Under the pieces are notes generated by a model. It saw only the letters and a list, made by a program, of their open reading frames with translations, was not told where the DNA came from and did not search any database. Shown here in pieces: positions 24,895-37,423 of a stretch of DNA of 64,000 nt (its first letter is position 1; each line of letters begins with the position of its first letter). A program made the translations under genes and the position numbers. This stretch comes from Rhynochetos jubatus (lineage: Eukaryota > Chordata > Aves > Eurypygiformes > Rhynochetidae): positions 41,320,307 to 41,384,306 of the forward strand of contig CM050652.1 of NCBI GenBank assembly GCA_027574665.1, written 5' to 3'.

Positions 24895-24919
24895 GTGAAT
24901 ATAAACCATGGAAAATTTG

Positions 24920-24952
24920 GCATGCATCTATAAAGAACCCTATCTTGGCATG
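24920..24952 (+). promoter_or_regulatory. Pair of RBFOX-type GCATG splicing motifs
   Basis: GCATG occurs at 24920-24924 and 24948-24952, that is 26 and 54 nt downstream of the 21-nt microexon. RBFOX proteins bind (U)GCAUG, and downstream sites usually promote exon inclusion. A single 5-mer is weak evidence; two close copies beside a weak microexon are more persuasive. Confidence 0.5.
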
Positions 24953-25099
24953 ATTGCTATTTATTTTGGCAGTAGGCTTTTATACCTTCTAAAAAGAGAT
25001 TATCCTGTATGTCTTCTCAGTTTGTCTCTGTTCATTTTAATCTCAAAGTTTAGACTATAGAAAGGGGGAGTGTAGCCAAAACCCATTTTTTTCTCATTA

Positions 25100-25160
25100 G
25101 AAATCCTGAGCTGGAAAGGACTTAAATAATGTTTCTCTGACCAGTGGTCACACTCCCCAC
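25100..25160 (-). mobile_element. Possible antisense CR1 3' fragment
   Basis: AAATCCTGAGCTGGAAAGGA followed by CTTAAATAATG resembles the reverse complement of the CR1 3' end (tail, then TTGGAAGGGACC and AGATCAT). It is short and diverged, so it may be chance. Confidence 0.3.
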
Positions 25161-26067
25161 TCTCCAATTATATAATGAAAATAAGATGTTTGAATACCTC
25201 ATTTTTTATAGAGGAACCAGTTTGTCATTGAGTTCTACACAATTTTAATCAGAACAACGTTCTGAAAATAAAACCAAAAAACAACCACATTTTTCCGAAG
25301 ATGAAATACTTCTGTATTCAGACAAAGGTATCAACAAATGGGCTAGTTAAAATTCACTGCAGACAAAATGGTTGTCATCTTAGCTCCTGAAATAAATGGC
25401 TCTTTGGCTATTCTGTCCCTTTTCAATACTGGATAAGAGCTTCTAGAGGGAAAAGGCAATGCTTGTACGTTCAGAGGCCTTACCCTCTAAAGGAAACTGC
25501 AGCAAAGAGTATATACCTTTCAGCTAACATCCTTCTCAGCAGTACAGCAAAGCCAGACTCATGTCCCAGCTTAAATCCTCTCGCTTGTGATCCAAACCAT
25601 AGCACTTGCATAGTTTGGCCATTCAAATTCTTAATGAGGAAAGTAAATTGGCAAACCCAGTTAATTGGACTTGTCTTGTGATTTCAGCGTTTAGTAATGG
25701 CGGGTTCTGCCTGTGCAAAGATGCAAAGTGGTTATTTAAAGCCAGCCCTTGAAGGGAATGCCATGGGAATGGGATTCCACTGGGGCTTACTGGTTTTAAA
25801 TGAGCACCCCCCTCCCATAGCCCTACCACTCCGGTCCTGCACTTCTTCCATAGCATTACGTTTGCGCTGCGCTGGATTAATAAAGTCAAAACAAAGCACT
25901 GTATCATATTTTTAGAGATACTGTGTTGCATATGTTAATACCTTGCTTCTGTGTACTGACCTCAGGCAGTGGCTAGGATGGCATCTGCAAACTAACTCTT
26001 CGAAACATGAGCTGCACACAAATTGATGTGATGAGGAAAATAATCTTGCTCTATGTTTGTTTTCCAG

Positions 26068-26240
26068 CTAAGAAGCTCTTTCAAACAGGCCTTTGGAAAG
26101 AAGAAGTCCACCAAGCCTCCTTCCTCGCATTCAGACATAGAAGAGCTGACAGATTCCTCTCTTCCTTCGTCACCCAAATTGCCCCACAGCTCAGGAGAGT
26201 GTGGGGCAACGTCAATGAAACCATCACAGTCAGCATCTGC
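26068..26240 (+). CDS. NAV3: NAV3 coding exon 10 of 22
   Basis: A 173-nt exon encoding residues 282-338, LRSSFKQAFGKKKSTKPPSS to MKPSQSAS, plus two bases of Ala 339. It starts with a basic amphipathic segment (SSFKQAFGKKKS), continues with an acidic turn (SDIEELTDSS) and a Pro/Ser-rich stretch (SSPKLPHSSGECG). The acceptor is TGTTTTCCAG and the donor is GC|GTAAGT. The KPPSSHSDIEEL wording supports NAV3 rather than NAV2, by memory. Confidence 0.96.
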
Positions 26241-29200
26241 GTAAGTCTCTGTCTTGGCAAATCTTTCTTCCCAAACGGGATGGGCTGTGAAACAGATATC
26301 CTCAAGTGTGGCTATTTGCAGCTCAGAATTTATTGCCAATAGTTGTGATCTTTTAATCTTGTGCTGCATCCTTTTGCCAGATTTCTCATGAGCTTCCCTC
26401 TAATTACACACTACTTTTCCAGCGTCTCTTTCTTAGGTCATTCCTCCTTTCACAGCCTTTACCCCAAATCATCTAGCAGTACAAACTTCTTTCCAAATTC
26501 CTATCCAAAAGTGTATGTTGTGCTGTCCCTGCACCATTAACAACCTTATTGTATCCACTTTGTAAAGGTCAAACACTACAGTTTCTTGTCTTCATGACAC
26601 ACTGTCATTTTATTTTCCAGGTAGCTATGAATTTTTACAAGATACTCATTCCTTCTGTTATTACTTTATCTACTTTGTAGCCACTGTTTTATATAATTTT
26701 TAATCTATTTCCCCTCTTTTATCTGCTTGGATATTTTTTTAGGATTTTACTTTTATTTTGTATTCAAATCACCATCCTTAAGGTTTCAGGACTGAGAACA
26801 AGCCATCAGTCTAAAGCTGTCCCATTTCTTCTTTATTTTTGGATGTCTAATAAATTCTTCTTAGGGATCTCTCAGCTCCCATTCATATTCTTCTACCTAA
26901 TATCTTTTCATTCTACTAAACTTGTAACTTTTCCCAGTGTGGGGAAGCGAACTCTGAACCAACAAACACGTACTACTGATGCCAGCCTTACTTTCCTTGT
27001 CCTAAGTGAAGATAATCAGGTCACAACTTCTTTCCCTTAAAGCACTTGGGGAATTCTGGTCTTGTGACTGATTACTGAGCTTTAGAAAAGAATTTCCCTG
27101 TGTTAGGTTAGGTGCCTTTTATTATTAACTTTTTACAGACTCTAATGATTTTTATATGCTAGGTTTAGGAGTTTCCCACAAAAGAAACCCCTCCACAATA
27201 AATATTTTCTTCACATTCTGTAGAGACTAGTGAGGAATAACTCACCTAGATCTCTAGTTTTTTTGGGTTTTTAATAGGAAGCTCACATTTTTATGGTTTC
27301 AGGTATATGTGTGTTTTAGGAGGACCATTTCCATGTGCTTGGGACCCTTGAGTCTGATTTGTTACCAACCCAAAAATCACTAGTAAAAATGCTAATAGAG
27401 AGTGCCTTATTAGAAAGTGCCTGAACTTCAACAAAACACTTCTGTTCTACAAAACTATTTACTCATGATTCATAGATCTGTTCTCATAACCTTATCTTGC
27501 TTCCTGGTGTTCCCAGAATTTATCAAGGGCAAAACTAAATATCTAGTCTTACATCCCAAACTCTTCCCATTGTCGCTGAGACTTAACTTCCTAAATTCTG
27601 TGCAGTTCACAGCTTTCTGGTTCTTCCTCCATAACAATTTTAAACACTGATATTTCTGATCATAATACAGCATTCTTTTTTTATTCTGACCTATCTACAG
27701 GATAACATAGATTCATTCCCTTCCACAGAGAGGTCATGTAAAATGTATGTATTTAGATCAATTTCTTTGTTATGCTAATAAAGTTACTTTCTTTGGAAGA
27801 CTCAGTTTTCCATTGCATAATTAAACTTTCGTCACCTTTGAGATTTCTCATAATTGTCAGTTGTTCAAAGATCATCACTGCCTGATTCCTTCTACCCAAA
27901 ACAACCTATTGATTTAAAAATCCTGAGATTGCAACAAGAAAAAAAAAAAAAAAAAATCTGCTGATTTATTTTTCTGACTTTTATGTTCCTGACTGCTTGG
28001 GAACACTAACTTATATTTTGTCTCTCTTCCTTTTGATGAGGTCTCCCCTTTTCATGTAATTGTACAGTTGTAGGAGCTGAGTGTTGAAGAGCTCAGGAAT
28101 CTGCAAAAGAAAATTCAGTTCATACTTTCTGCTTCCATTCTGCTTATCTTAGCAGTCTAGACAGCTTTTTCCTGCTTCTTCCAGAACCATAGTCCTGCTT
28201 TCTGCTTCATTTTTATCTTCCTTAAAGCTTGTCAAGAAAGCTTTAAACATTGGCTTGGCAAGGTCTTTTTTGTCCATCCCTTCTCAAGATGTACTGCAAA
28301 AAAGCCAAAAAGAAAACAGCCAACAAATAGATATGTGACTTCCCAATTGTCCAATTTATTATATGAGATAATCTATGCATGTAAATAAGATTTCATTTCT
28401 TACTTGTTTAGCATAGGTATGGGCACATCAAACCAAGAACTGTATTGGAATATTTAGAAAAAAAAATCCTAGTATATGCCTTTATTCATTTTTATTCACA
28501 TTTAAAATATTTATGCATGTTGTAAATTACATTCATTATTTTTCTTCTTCAATTTGCCATATTTTTTTATTTTCCATGTGCTTCTTCATCTTCCCATTGC
28601 TTACACTTTATATATTTTCTTGACCTGAGCCTCATGTTCTAAACCATTACCTTTACTTTCTTCCAATTGCATCTGTCTAATGCGTGTGTGTGCAGGTCAT
28701 CTCTAGTCTGGGCACCAAAGAAAAGGCAAAACGGTCACGTGGTCTACAAGCATAGATCCCGGTAAAATTGAGTGTGGGGCATGGAGTTGTATATCCAACT
28801 GCTGACCTGGAGAGTGCTGCATCTTCTTTCCCAAAATGCATTTGCATGCATTCTGGCAATTAAAAGTTGACCTCTGTTTCTTGTTTGTATATTAGTAGTA
28901 ATAATCACAATAATAATACTTATGTTTATAAATTTTTTCATATTTAAATTTTTCTGAAAATATTAACTATTCATAGTCACAGTAATAAAGAGGAAATAAC
29001 ATTTAGTGAATTGACTGAAAATATTGCATAGTGTAACAATGTAGCCAAAATTCAGTATTGTATTTTCTTCCAGTTCTGTTATGCAACAGATCTAGGTGTG
29101 ATAATGACACAGAGAGGCAAAACAGTCTGATATGAGAACTGGACAGTTGTGGTTCCCTGGGCCGGTCATGTTTCAATCTTTTCTCATAATGCAGTGGTTT

Positions 29201-29867
29201 CTTCCTTTAAAATTAATGCTTATGAAAAATAATCATGTGCTGATCACTTTTAGTCTAGTCTTTAAGAAAGAAAAAAAAATGAACACGTTATTTCAGACAC
29301 CATACATTACCAAAAGACAAACCATAGGCAAAATGTCAACCATCACAAATCAAACCATTACAGATAAAAATCTTCTAAATCATGAAGTCAAGGACTGTCT
29401 CTTTGTGTGCTGTTCAAAACAGAGAAATCTGTTGGTGCCTAAGAGATAATAAGTATCAGTAGTGCAGTTTAATCAGCATACCTCAGTTCTGACAATGCTA
29501 CTTAAGAAAATCATAACTTTGCACCAAAGAAACGATGCAAATATAAAATCAAATTAAAACCAATGGGTGAAACACACTCAAAAATGAAGATTTCTGAAAA
29601 GTTTTTAACAACTTTTTTTCACCATGCTGAACTACCTAACTAAACTGGAAAGGTATAAATCAAGCTGATCATTTCATCTGGTGAGGGCTTTTTTCCTTTT
29701 TTAATTTGCAATTTGAGTCTTTTCATGTTTCTTTGATAAGATTCTTTCTTCACTCATAGGTTTCACCAGCAGCAAGCATTTTCTGTACTTTGATATTTAG
29801 TAATGACACTGCTAGGGGGAGGGAGAACCTTCCTTTAATCTCCTGCCTGTTTCCTGCTCCTCTTTAG
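26241..29867 (+). other. NAV3: NAV3 intron, 3,627 nt
   Basis: The intron splits a codon after base 2. The part from about 26350 to 28680 looks strongly pyrimidine-biased on the + strand, with many TTC, CTT and TCC words. A run of about 18 A lies at 27938-27956. No exon or RNA gene was recognised. It ends GCTCCTCTTTAG. Confidence 0.85.
27938..27956. repeat. Poly-A tract
   Basis: A run of about 18 A after GCAACAAG and before TCTGCTG. No retroelement body was recognised on either side. Confidence 0.8.
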
Positions 29868-30021
29868 GATCTGTGAGTGCACAGAGGCAGAAGCTGAAAT
29901 TATTCTTCAGCTAAAGAGCGAGCTGAGGGAGAAAGAGCTAAAATTAACGGACATTCGTCTTGAAGCCCTCAGCTCTGCACACCATCTGGATCAGATTCGG
30001 GAAGCCATGAACCGCATGCAG
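29868..30021 (+). CDS. NAV3: NAV3 coding exon 11 of 22 (second coiled coil)
   Basis: A 154-nt exon whose first base completes Ala 339, then residues 340-390: ICECTEAEAEIILQLKSELR to REAMNRMQ. It has a clear coiled-coil pattern with Glu/Lys at outer positions. The exon is too short and spliced to stand alone. The acceptor is CTCCTCTTTAG and the donor is CAG|GTCAGT. Confidence 0.95.
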
Positions 30022-32964
30022 GTCAGTGCTGTAGCTTAAGTGATGGCAGGGGTGCACACTAAAGGTATGCCTGTATTTCATTTCCCAGTGCTTTGTTTAA
30101 GGTACCTAAAAAATGTGGATAGAATGTAAATTGCTAGATTGACAGCACTTCCAAAGGATGGGCACGACAAGCATCACATAGTAATAATAACATTAATAAT
30201 TATATTATTAGCCTTTATATGAATAGCTAAAATGTGTTTAAGAGATATGGAAGGAGGCATAATCCCTGCCCAAAGGTTGTTTGTTATCTAAAATCTATGA
30301 GTGGGGAAAGCAACATGACAGACAAGCAGATCAAGAAGTGATTCCTACAGAGCTTTAAATCCTTGGGCCACATTGAGGGAGGGGGTATATGTGCATACTC
30401 TCATCATTCTGATTCCTAACCCAGTCGTGGCTTGCCCAAGCAAAGTATGTAAAATTGAACTAAGTTATCATATCCAGCATCACTAAAGTTTCACTCCATT
30501 ATTTTGTGACACTGCTCCAAATCCTTCCTGAACACATTTTTCATCAGAAGAGTTTCCCTTTCATGAGGCTGAAAGCATGCAGAAAGTGTGGCAGTGTTCT
30601 TCAGTGGAGCACACAGCATTTAGTGACTCAGCTGTTTCCCACATACAAGTGTCTAGCACCACGTTGGGTGCCCAAAAGTATCTGCAACATCCACACAGTA
30701 TGATGTAGGTCCTTCAGTAGATCTGGGCCCTTCTGGAGTGACAGGTGAGAAACTAGGACATCCCTGAAGGCACTGTAAACCTGTATTTGGGTAACAGAAT
30801 TAAGGCCATGAGGTGGGGATTCAGACTGAGACTAGGACAGCTACATTTAGATGTCTAGGTATGAGCTAGGTGATAAACTCCTGTTGTAAAAAAATTGAGC
30901 TTTAGTCCTGCAGTAGTGGGGCCTACAGAGCTACCCTAAAATCATCATAAGATAAATATAAAGGGTGACATTGAGCTGAGCATAGGCACTTACTACCGTT
31001 TGAACCAGACTCAGGTATTTGCATCTGCACAGGACTTGTAAGTTTAGATTTCTACCCATGTAAAACAGTGTTTACAATGACACTGGAAACCCACATTTAC
31101 ACAGCTGAGTCCCGCCCCACGGGCTGGTCAGCTGAATTGTTCTGTGCTGGGTGCTTAGGTCAGGTTCACCTGGAGGCGCTTACGTGTAGATGTCAACAGC
31201 AGCTGATTTCATAACTGCTTTGGTGTGCTTGCTGTCTTTTCTAGACCTATTTGTTTGTACCATGCCTACAGCAGTCTCAGCCACGCCTTTAAAAATCGAT
31301 GGTTTCTGCCGTCCTTCCAGTTGCCCACACCACTAGGTGCCAATATTGCTATGGGATATTTGGCTGAACTTCAGTTAAGGGGAAGGATAATCAAAAACTG
31401 GTCCATAAATATGGGTTTGAATGGTCCAAACATAAGTAAAGCATTTGACCTGGAGCCAATAAAAAGATTTTAGGAACTGTAAAGGATAGAATGCAGTTAA
31501 CTGCAATGGTGGAGAACAGGACGTGAAGGCTTATCGGCTGATTAGGGTCTTACACTGGTATATAAGTGTCTAAACCGAGTGAACTCCCCAGAGAGCGAAG
31601 TCTTCTGTAGTCACAGGCCTCTAAAGTTTGGATTTCCCCAAAGCCGGGCAGAGGAAATTAGTTCAGCTGCTGTTGCTGGTAATTGCCACTTCTTCTGAAG
31701 TTTTCTCAGTAGGACAAACATCCACCTTGGAGTTGCCAGACTCTCTGACGTTTTGGAGAATCAATGAGAATTGTTAAGGAGGAAAAGTAGGACTGGTGAG
31801 AATGGTACATGAATACTGTGTATTCAAAGCACCTTAAAAATTGAAATATCAGCTGCATGGAAGGCTGCTGAGAGTTGTGTAATTAAACAGCGCAAATTGC
31901 AGAGTAGATGGAGATGACATGACGCGTTTCACCACAGCTCCTGATTTGAACCCCAGGCTAAACTGATGCAGTCATCTATTAACTTCTGTCACTGTTTTGC
32001 TGGCTTGTCCCCTCCCTATCACTATCTCCTCACATTTGCCTATATGATCTAATCTTTTTGTAGCTGTTGCAAGCTTTTTTTTGCTGCTATCCCTTATGTT
32101 TTTACTTGTATAATGTAGCTCAACAGCCTTCATAAAAGAATAGGACTTTTAGCAGAGTGTTAGTGAATGTGGAATTAAATTTGATGTGCAAAACCGTCTG
32201 CAAGAATAAGCTGTTGCTTTGTACTGTGATTCATGAAGCGACTGAAAACTAGATTTAACTGGTACCAGCCTGTTCTCAGGCTAAGTTTTCATTTTATTAT
32301 TGTACACTCAATAACCACTTGGCACCACAGAGGATTTAGCTAAAAAAATTCCTAGTTGTTCTGATTCATCTGTCACTGTACGTTTTCATCAAAGAGGGTT
32401 TGGTGGCCGTTATGTGTACAGTCCCCTGTTTGAGTGATCAAAAAGTCCCAATTTCTAATTGTCCATTTTTAATTTCATTTCTCCTCTTTGAAGTTACTGC
32501 TTAAATTTTACATTCAGTGGCAATAATAATATTCTGTGACTTAAGAAACATTGACATGTCTAAGATTTTAACAATAACTTTCTTAACCAACTGTTACCTA
32601 AGTTATTGGACAATAAAAAGTAGCACATAACACTTGGCATAGCTGGGAAAATTCTTGCCATACTTAGATAATGGTCAACTGTACAATAAACATGGAAGCT
32701 TGAAGATTATGTTGTTTGCTACCTGTCTTGAGGCAAAAGCTAAAACAAGGTTATAGGGCTTTTTTCCCCTTCATTTCAGAAGTGAAGGCAATCCAGTTTT
32801 CACTGACTGGGTTATACTTCTGATATATAGTGCTACATACTGCTATGAAAGTGGTAAACCAGTTAGCTCCTGCGGGTGCACAGCAAGCACCAGAGCAGAC
32901 ATCCCCTGTGGCTTTCCAAAAGAATAACCTTCTATTGTTTTATGTTGATTTATTTTGAATTTAG
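30022..32964 (+). other. NAV3: NAV3 intron, 2,943 nt
   Basis: A phase-0 intron. The stretch about 30720-31220 has the feel of an old interspersed repeat (TAGATGTCTAGGTATGAGCT) that I cannot assign. No coding exon was seen. It ends TATTTTGAATTTAG. Confidence 0.85.
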
Positions 32965-33139
32965 AATGAAATTGAGATACTGAAAGCTGAAAATGATCGT
33001 TTAAAGGCAGAGACTGGAAATACTGGAAAGCCTGCCCGGCCATCATCAGAGTCTTCAAGCAGCACATCATCTTCTTCATCACGGCAGTCACTAGGACTTT
33101 CTCTGAACAATTTAAACATCACAGAATCTGTTACATCAG
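32965..33139 (+). CDS. NAV3: NAV3 coding exon 12 of 22 (coiled-coil end and Ser-rich hinge)
   Basis: A 175-nt exon encoding residues 391-448 plus one base. It opens with the last heptads (NEIEILKAENDRLKAETGN), then PARP and a Ser-rich run at 417-429 (SSESSSSTSSSSS) before RQSLGLSLNNLNITE. The serines use mixed TCA, TCT and AGC codons, so the run is not a simple DNA microsatellite. It separates the coiled coils from the ATPase region and is probably a flexible, phosphorylatable hinge. Confidence 0.96.
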
Positions 33140-36100
33140 GTAAACATATTTTGGGCACATACATGCCTCAGAAATTGGTAAGAATTTATTATTTTCACCC
33201 TCTTAATGGGCCGTATATAAGAGGCATGCCTGGAACTTAAAAACATCTCATATCACTCAGGTAAACATCAGGTATACATTGGCTAATGGAGATGAGGAAG
33301 AATGCTGGCAGACATTTCTGAAAATGTAGCTTTTAGAAGACTCTGAACAATAGTAACAGACTGTTCATTATTGTTTCTTAGTTTCTAGCTATGATACCAA
33401 CTACCTAGTTTGTCGTCTACTCTTCAGTTAACAATTTACTTGAAAAGGACAGTATCTGTTGGAGTGTACATGACATCTGTAGAGGTATATTCTCTTGTCC
33501 CTATGGGACAAATGCGAGCATAGTACATGAAACTTTCTTTCTTTGTTTATAGATCTTTTATCATTCAGTTAGCTCCCTTAACTTCGTTTAGTATTTGCAG
33601 CTGGATCAAAAACTGTTCTCAGTTTTATCCCTTACATTTTTTTCATGTGGTATAGCTAGTTAGCCTGTTGGACCAAATCACCATTCATCACAGGAGCCAA
33701 ACCCCGCCTGGCTTATTAAGCACTCTCATTGTCTTCTGTGAATGAGAGAAAGCAAGCAGAACTTTGGTCTACATCCTGAACATTAACATTTGATTATTTT
33801 CCATGCCATAGAGTTTATGATAATAAGCCTTCTAGCTTGTTTTGATAATGTAGCCAAGAAACAGAAGTGCTGTCTCTAACATCAGAACCAGGAGCAGAGC
33901 AGAAGCAAAGCAGCACTCATTAGCGTAGACTCCACAGAAAGTATAATGCAGTCTCTGGAAGCAATAAAAATGTGGCTAATAATTGTAGAAAGAGTCTAGG
34001 CAAGAGTACAGCTGGGAACGTGCCAAACTGCCTGAGTATAATTTGGATTGGCAGTTAGTCATATTATCTTGCCAGTCATTGATTACATGGATATTTGAAT
34101 ATTTCTTCTGGTTAATATCAGATCTTTTATGAAAATCAGTATATTTTTTATTTACATTCCAGCCTACTTTTTTTGCCAACTTTAACTTTTAGAATGGATG
34201 AGCCTGAGCTGGGCCTCAGTATACAGTTAAGTGTTGCAAAAACAGGGAGAAAAAGTTTAACTATTGTTCCTACTCACACATCCACACACACTATTAAAAG
34301 AAAAAAATCAGGATATAGGTTTTTTTCATAACAGTAATTGTCGAATCTCTTTCATGAGCAGCAGCTATTAGCACTTTGTCGCTTGGTGCTAATTCTGCCT
34401 TAGATACAGGAATAAACATAAGCTTTATATAATTTTCTGTGTTATTGGTTCTAAATGTTTTTCTAGCATGCAAAGTAATTACTTTTGGTTATAAGAAATT
34501 AAAAAAATAAGGGTGCCTAATGAGGAGTGGAGGAATTCATTTGCTCATGAATGCAGCCTTTTTGATCATTTTGAGTACCATTCTGGTGCTATGCCAGAGA
34601 ACTTGGAAGGGTGACAGGTTCCTACCAAGTCTTGTGAGATTTCTGCACAGCTGGAGTAGTATTGAGCGAAAGTCCCCAGGATACAGAAAGGTTAATCATG
34701 CTGGGGACTAAGCTGAGAGAGATAACAAGGGCTTTGTCTCATCATATTAAAAAATTCCATGGCACTTTCTGGGAGACCAGTGTCTCCAAATGACTGTGGT
34801 CATCTGGAAATGACCACAGCTATCCACTGCTACTTCCAAAGGGTATGACCATCTCCTACAGATGGCAACCTGAGAAGGGTCTCAGTGGTCATGGACACCC
34901 ATATTTCAATCAGTCATTACAGTAGAGAAAAGCAAACAATGACCAGTACAAGATTCTGTCTAGGCTGTCGGATGAAAAGGGTGCCAGAGCTCAGACAAGT
35001 GAGATGGAGCCACCATAGTGCCCCCAAGGAGGAGACCTGGCAGGAGCTAATTAAAGCAATTAGTACCACCACGCTCAGCCCATTGTGTTGGTGAGAGGGA
35101 GAGCTCTTAGTAGAAAGTGGAAACTTTTTCTAGCCACAGAGTAGTGACTGATTCCTAAAGACTTACAGAAATGTGTTTAAAAGGCTACACGAGGGTCATT
35201 TACAGATTGAAAAATGTCACAGGGCAATCAGATCTGTTGTTAATGCCCTCAGATGAGTTATGACAGTATGGAAACTCTTAAGGTTTATCAAATATGCTGA
35301 AATATAAGTGAAGTGAAACATTCAGTGTTTGTGGCACAGAAAAGCAGACTACCTGGAACAAAATAAACATGGATTTGTTTAGGATCACAACAAAAATGCT
35401 TCTTTATTTCATGAATTAAAAAAAACCCAAAATGCAGTGGCAGAAACTGCTTCTATATCTGTGTGTAAGCTGTTTAACATTTTACATGAGGCTTTATTTT
35501 TTAATATATTCATTAAAGTTATATTCATAAGTCTTTTGGTTTGCTTTGAGTGCGAGGCTGAATATTACTGGCACCTCATAAAATTTGGGTGAAATCCAAC
35601 CTTGTGCAACTATGACATGAAGTCAGTGCTTTTCTTTAATCACAATAAGAATGAGCAGGACTTAGGGTAGTGGATTGCTGTGCTGGCTTTGAAGAAAACG
35701 CAAATCCATAATCTCTCCTAATTTGATAGTGAGTTTAAATGTATAACAGTAAAACCTCTGAGAGAACTTCTAGAGGGAGACAGCACTTTTATCCTTTGCA
35801 ATAAAACTGCAGGCTCAGCCTTCAGTGAGAAATACATCCTTCTGCTTTCTCATTTTAGGAGTTATTGAGGAGGTAGAAACAGAGGCACAGAGCAGATAGA
35901 ATCACTCTTTACCTCCTAGAAAAATGAAAACTTTTCTTAGAGGAATGACTGAATACAGAATCCCATATTCTGGCGAAATGCAAAGTGGTTATGTCAATGG
36001 ACATTGTTTGTAAGCCTGTATTGTGGGGTTAAAAAAGACACTATCCATGCCATGTGTAGAGAAGGTAAAGAAGTGAGCTGGAAAGACAAATTAAAACGCT

Positions 36101-36546
36101 ATTTTATTCAGTAGCAAATATATCAGTGCAAGGATTTGTTGCTTTTCCCCTGACAGCATTCTGAAGGGCACAATGAATACCCAAAGATATAAACTTAATT
36201 TAGGTTTTAAACAACATTACTTTATGGATATATGGTAATTTCAAACAACCTCCAAGAAGGAAGGCAAAGGCAAGTATATAACATAATGCGAGAATGTATT
36301 TATTTCTGGTTTCCCAATTAATTTATACATTATTAAAGCTCCTAATGTTGCTTCAAAGATTGAGAATTTGTAACTTTTTTCCATCTCCAACAAAAAAGGC
36401 AAAGTAGGAAAATGATTACGAGTTCTTGTGATGGCAGTCTTTCTTTTTAAATGAGAAACCCTTTGAACAAACATTGAACTGATGATGTGAACATAACTGA
36501 TGTGATTTTGCAAGCTGATCACTTTCCTTCCCTTCTTTTATTGCAG
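33140..36546 (+). other. NAV3: NAV3 intron, 3,407 nt
   Basis: The intron splits a codon after base 1. It contains a perfect inverted repeat at 34794-34819. No coding exon was recognised. It ends TTTTATTGCAG. Confidence 0.85.
34794..34819. repeat. Inverted repeat, 10-bp arms and 6-nt loop
   Basis: CTGTGGTCAT (34794-34803) and ATGACCACAG (34810-34819) are exact reverse complements around CTGGAA. Each arm holds TGTGGT, the core bound by RUNX proteins, in facing orientation. Confidence 0.85.
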
Positions 36547-36644
36547 ATATTTTGTTGGATGATGTCACTGATGGAGGACTCCACAAAGAAGGTCATAGCG
36601 TGAAAATTTTAGTCACTATAAACAAGGGCTATAGTCGAGCCAAG
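36547..36644 (+). CDS. NAV3: NAV3 coding exon 13 of 22
   Basis: A 98-nt exon completing Asp 449 and encoding residues 450-481: ILLDDVTDGGLHKEGHSVKI to KGYSRAK. It marks the start of the globular C-terminal region: an acidic loop and then a strand-like SVKILVTINKGYSR. The acceptor is TTATTGCAG and the donor is AAG|GTAAGT. Confidence 0.94.
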
Positions 36645-37327
36645 GTAAGTTTATTACCCAAAAGTCTAGACTAAGACTTGGACTCAGTCCGAGTTCAAAT
36701 CTTGGACTACAGTAGCTCAACTTATTTCAGTGTTTTCAGCCAGGAACTGAAGGGAAATATCCTAAAGATAGCAGCTCTCCTCTCTGTCATCCATGCTCAA
36801 TACGGTTAGGCACTCTCAGTAGACTAATGTCATATGGCCTCCTTCTGCTTTTGTGGTGGCTCAGACACTAGCAATTCTCAGTTTAATTAGTAGTAAGATG
36901 TTCTGGGACTTGCTATCTCCATTTAAAAGTCATTATAAATTAGATCTATGCCTTGGACCCCTTAGGGTGCAACTATGAATACGCTGCTGAGGTAATCAAT
37001 TTGGAATTGCATGGTCGTGTTTTCATGTTCTGTATTACACAAAAAAATTTTAAATACCATGCAAATTTTATTTATATTCAGCTCTTTATAAATACAGTCA
37101 CAATCTGAGAGAAGATTAATATATTAATAAGATACTGTATTTCCTTTCTTATAAAGATGGAGCAAAGTAATATAATCTATTTTTATTTCTGGCACAGAAA
37201 GTATTAACAAAGTTGTAATGTCACATTCTAAATAATATTATTTTTCTTCATTGGTAAAATTATGAATCTTTATAGAAAACTAATTACCACCATTATTAGT
37301 CCAGTTGCCAAAAATCTCTCTTCGCAG
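36645..37327 (+). other. NAV3: NAV3 intron, 683 nt
   Basis: A phase-0, AT-rich intron. Nothing further was recognised. It ends CTCTCTTCGCAG. Confidence 0.88.
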
Positions 37328-37423
37328 GATCAGAAACCACATGCATATCTGATAGGATCAATTGGAGTTAGCGGAAAAACAAAATGGGATGTTTTAGATG
37401 GTGTAATCAGACGTCTCTTTAAG
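37328..37423 (+). CDS. NAV3: NAV3 coding exon 14 of 22
   Basis: A 96-nt phase-0 exon encoding residues 482-513, DQKPHAYLIGSIGVSGKTKW to VIRRLFK. GSIGVSGKTKW looks at first like a P-loop but lacks the GxxxxGK[ST] spacing; the genuine Walker A is in exon 38657-38892. The acceptor is TTCGCAG and the donor is AAG|GTAAGA. Confidence 0.95.

Larger units (their letters stand above)
24895..26067 (+). other. NAV3: NAV3 intron, 1,173 nt
   Basis: A phase-0 intron. It begins with two GCATG motifs within 60 nt of the microexon donor. A possible antisense CR1 3' fragment lies at about 25100-25160. No gene was seen. Confidence 0.87.

Noticed and set aside
25992-26369. 125-codon antisense open frame over exon 26068-26240
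   Set aside because: It mirrors the coding exon; no independent evidence such as splice sites or similarity.
37353-37385. GSIGVSGKTKW as the P-loop
   Set aside because: It lacks GxxxxGK[ST] spacing; the true Walker A GPSGTGKT is at 38767-38790.
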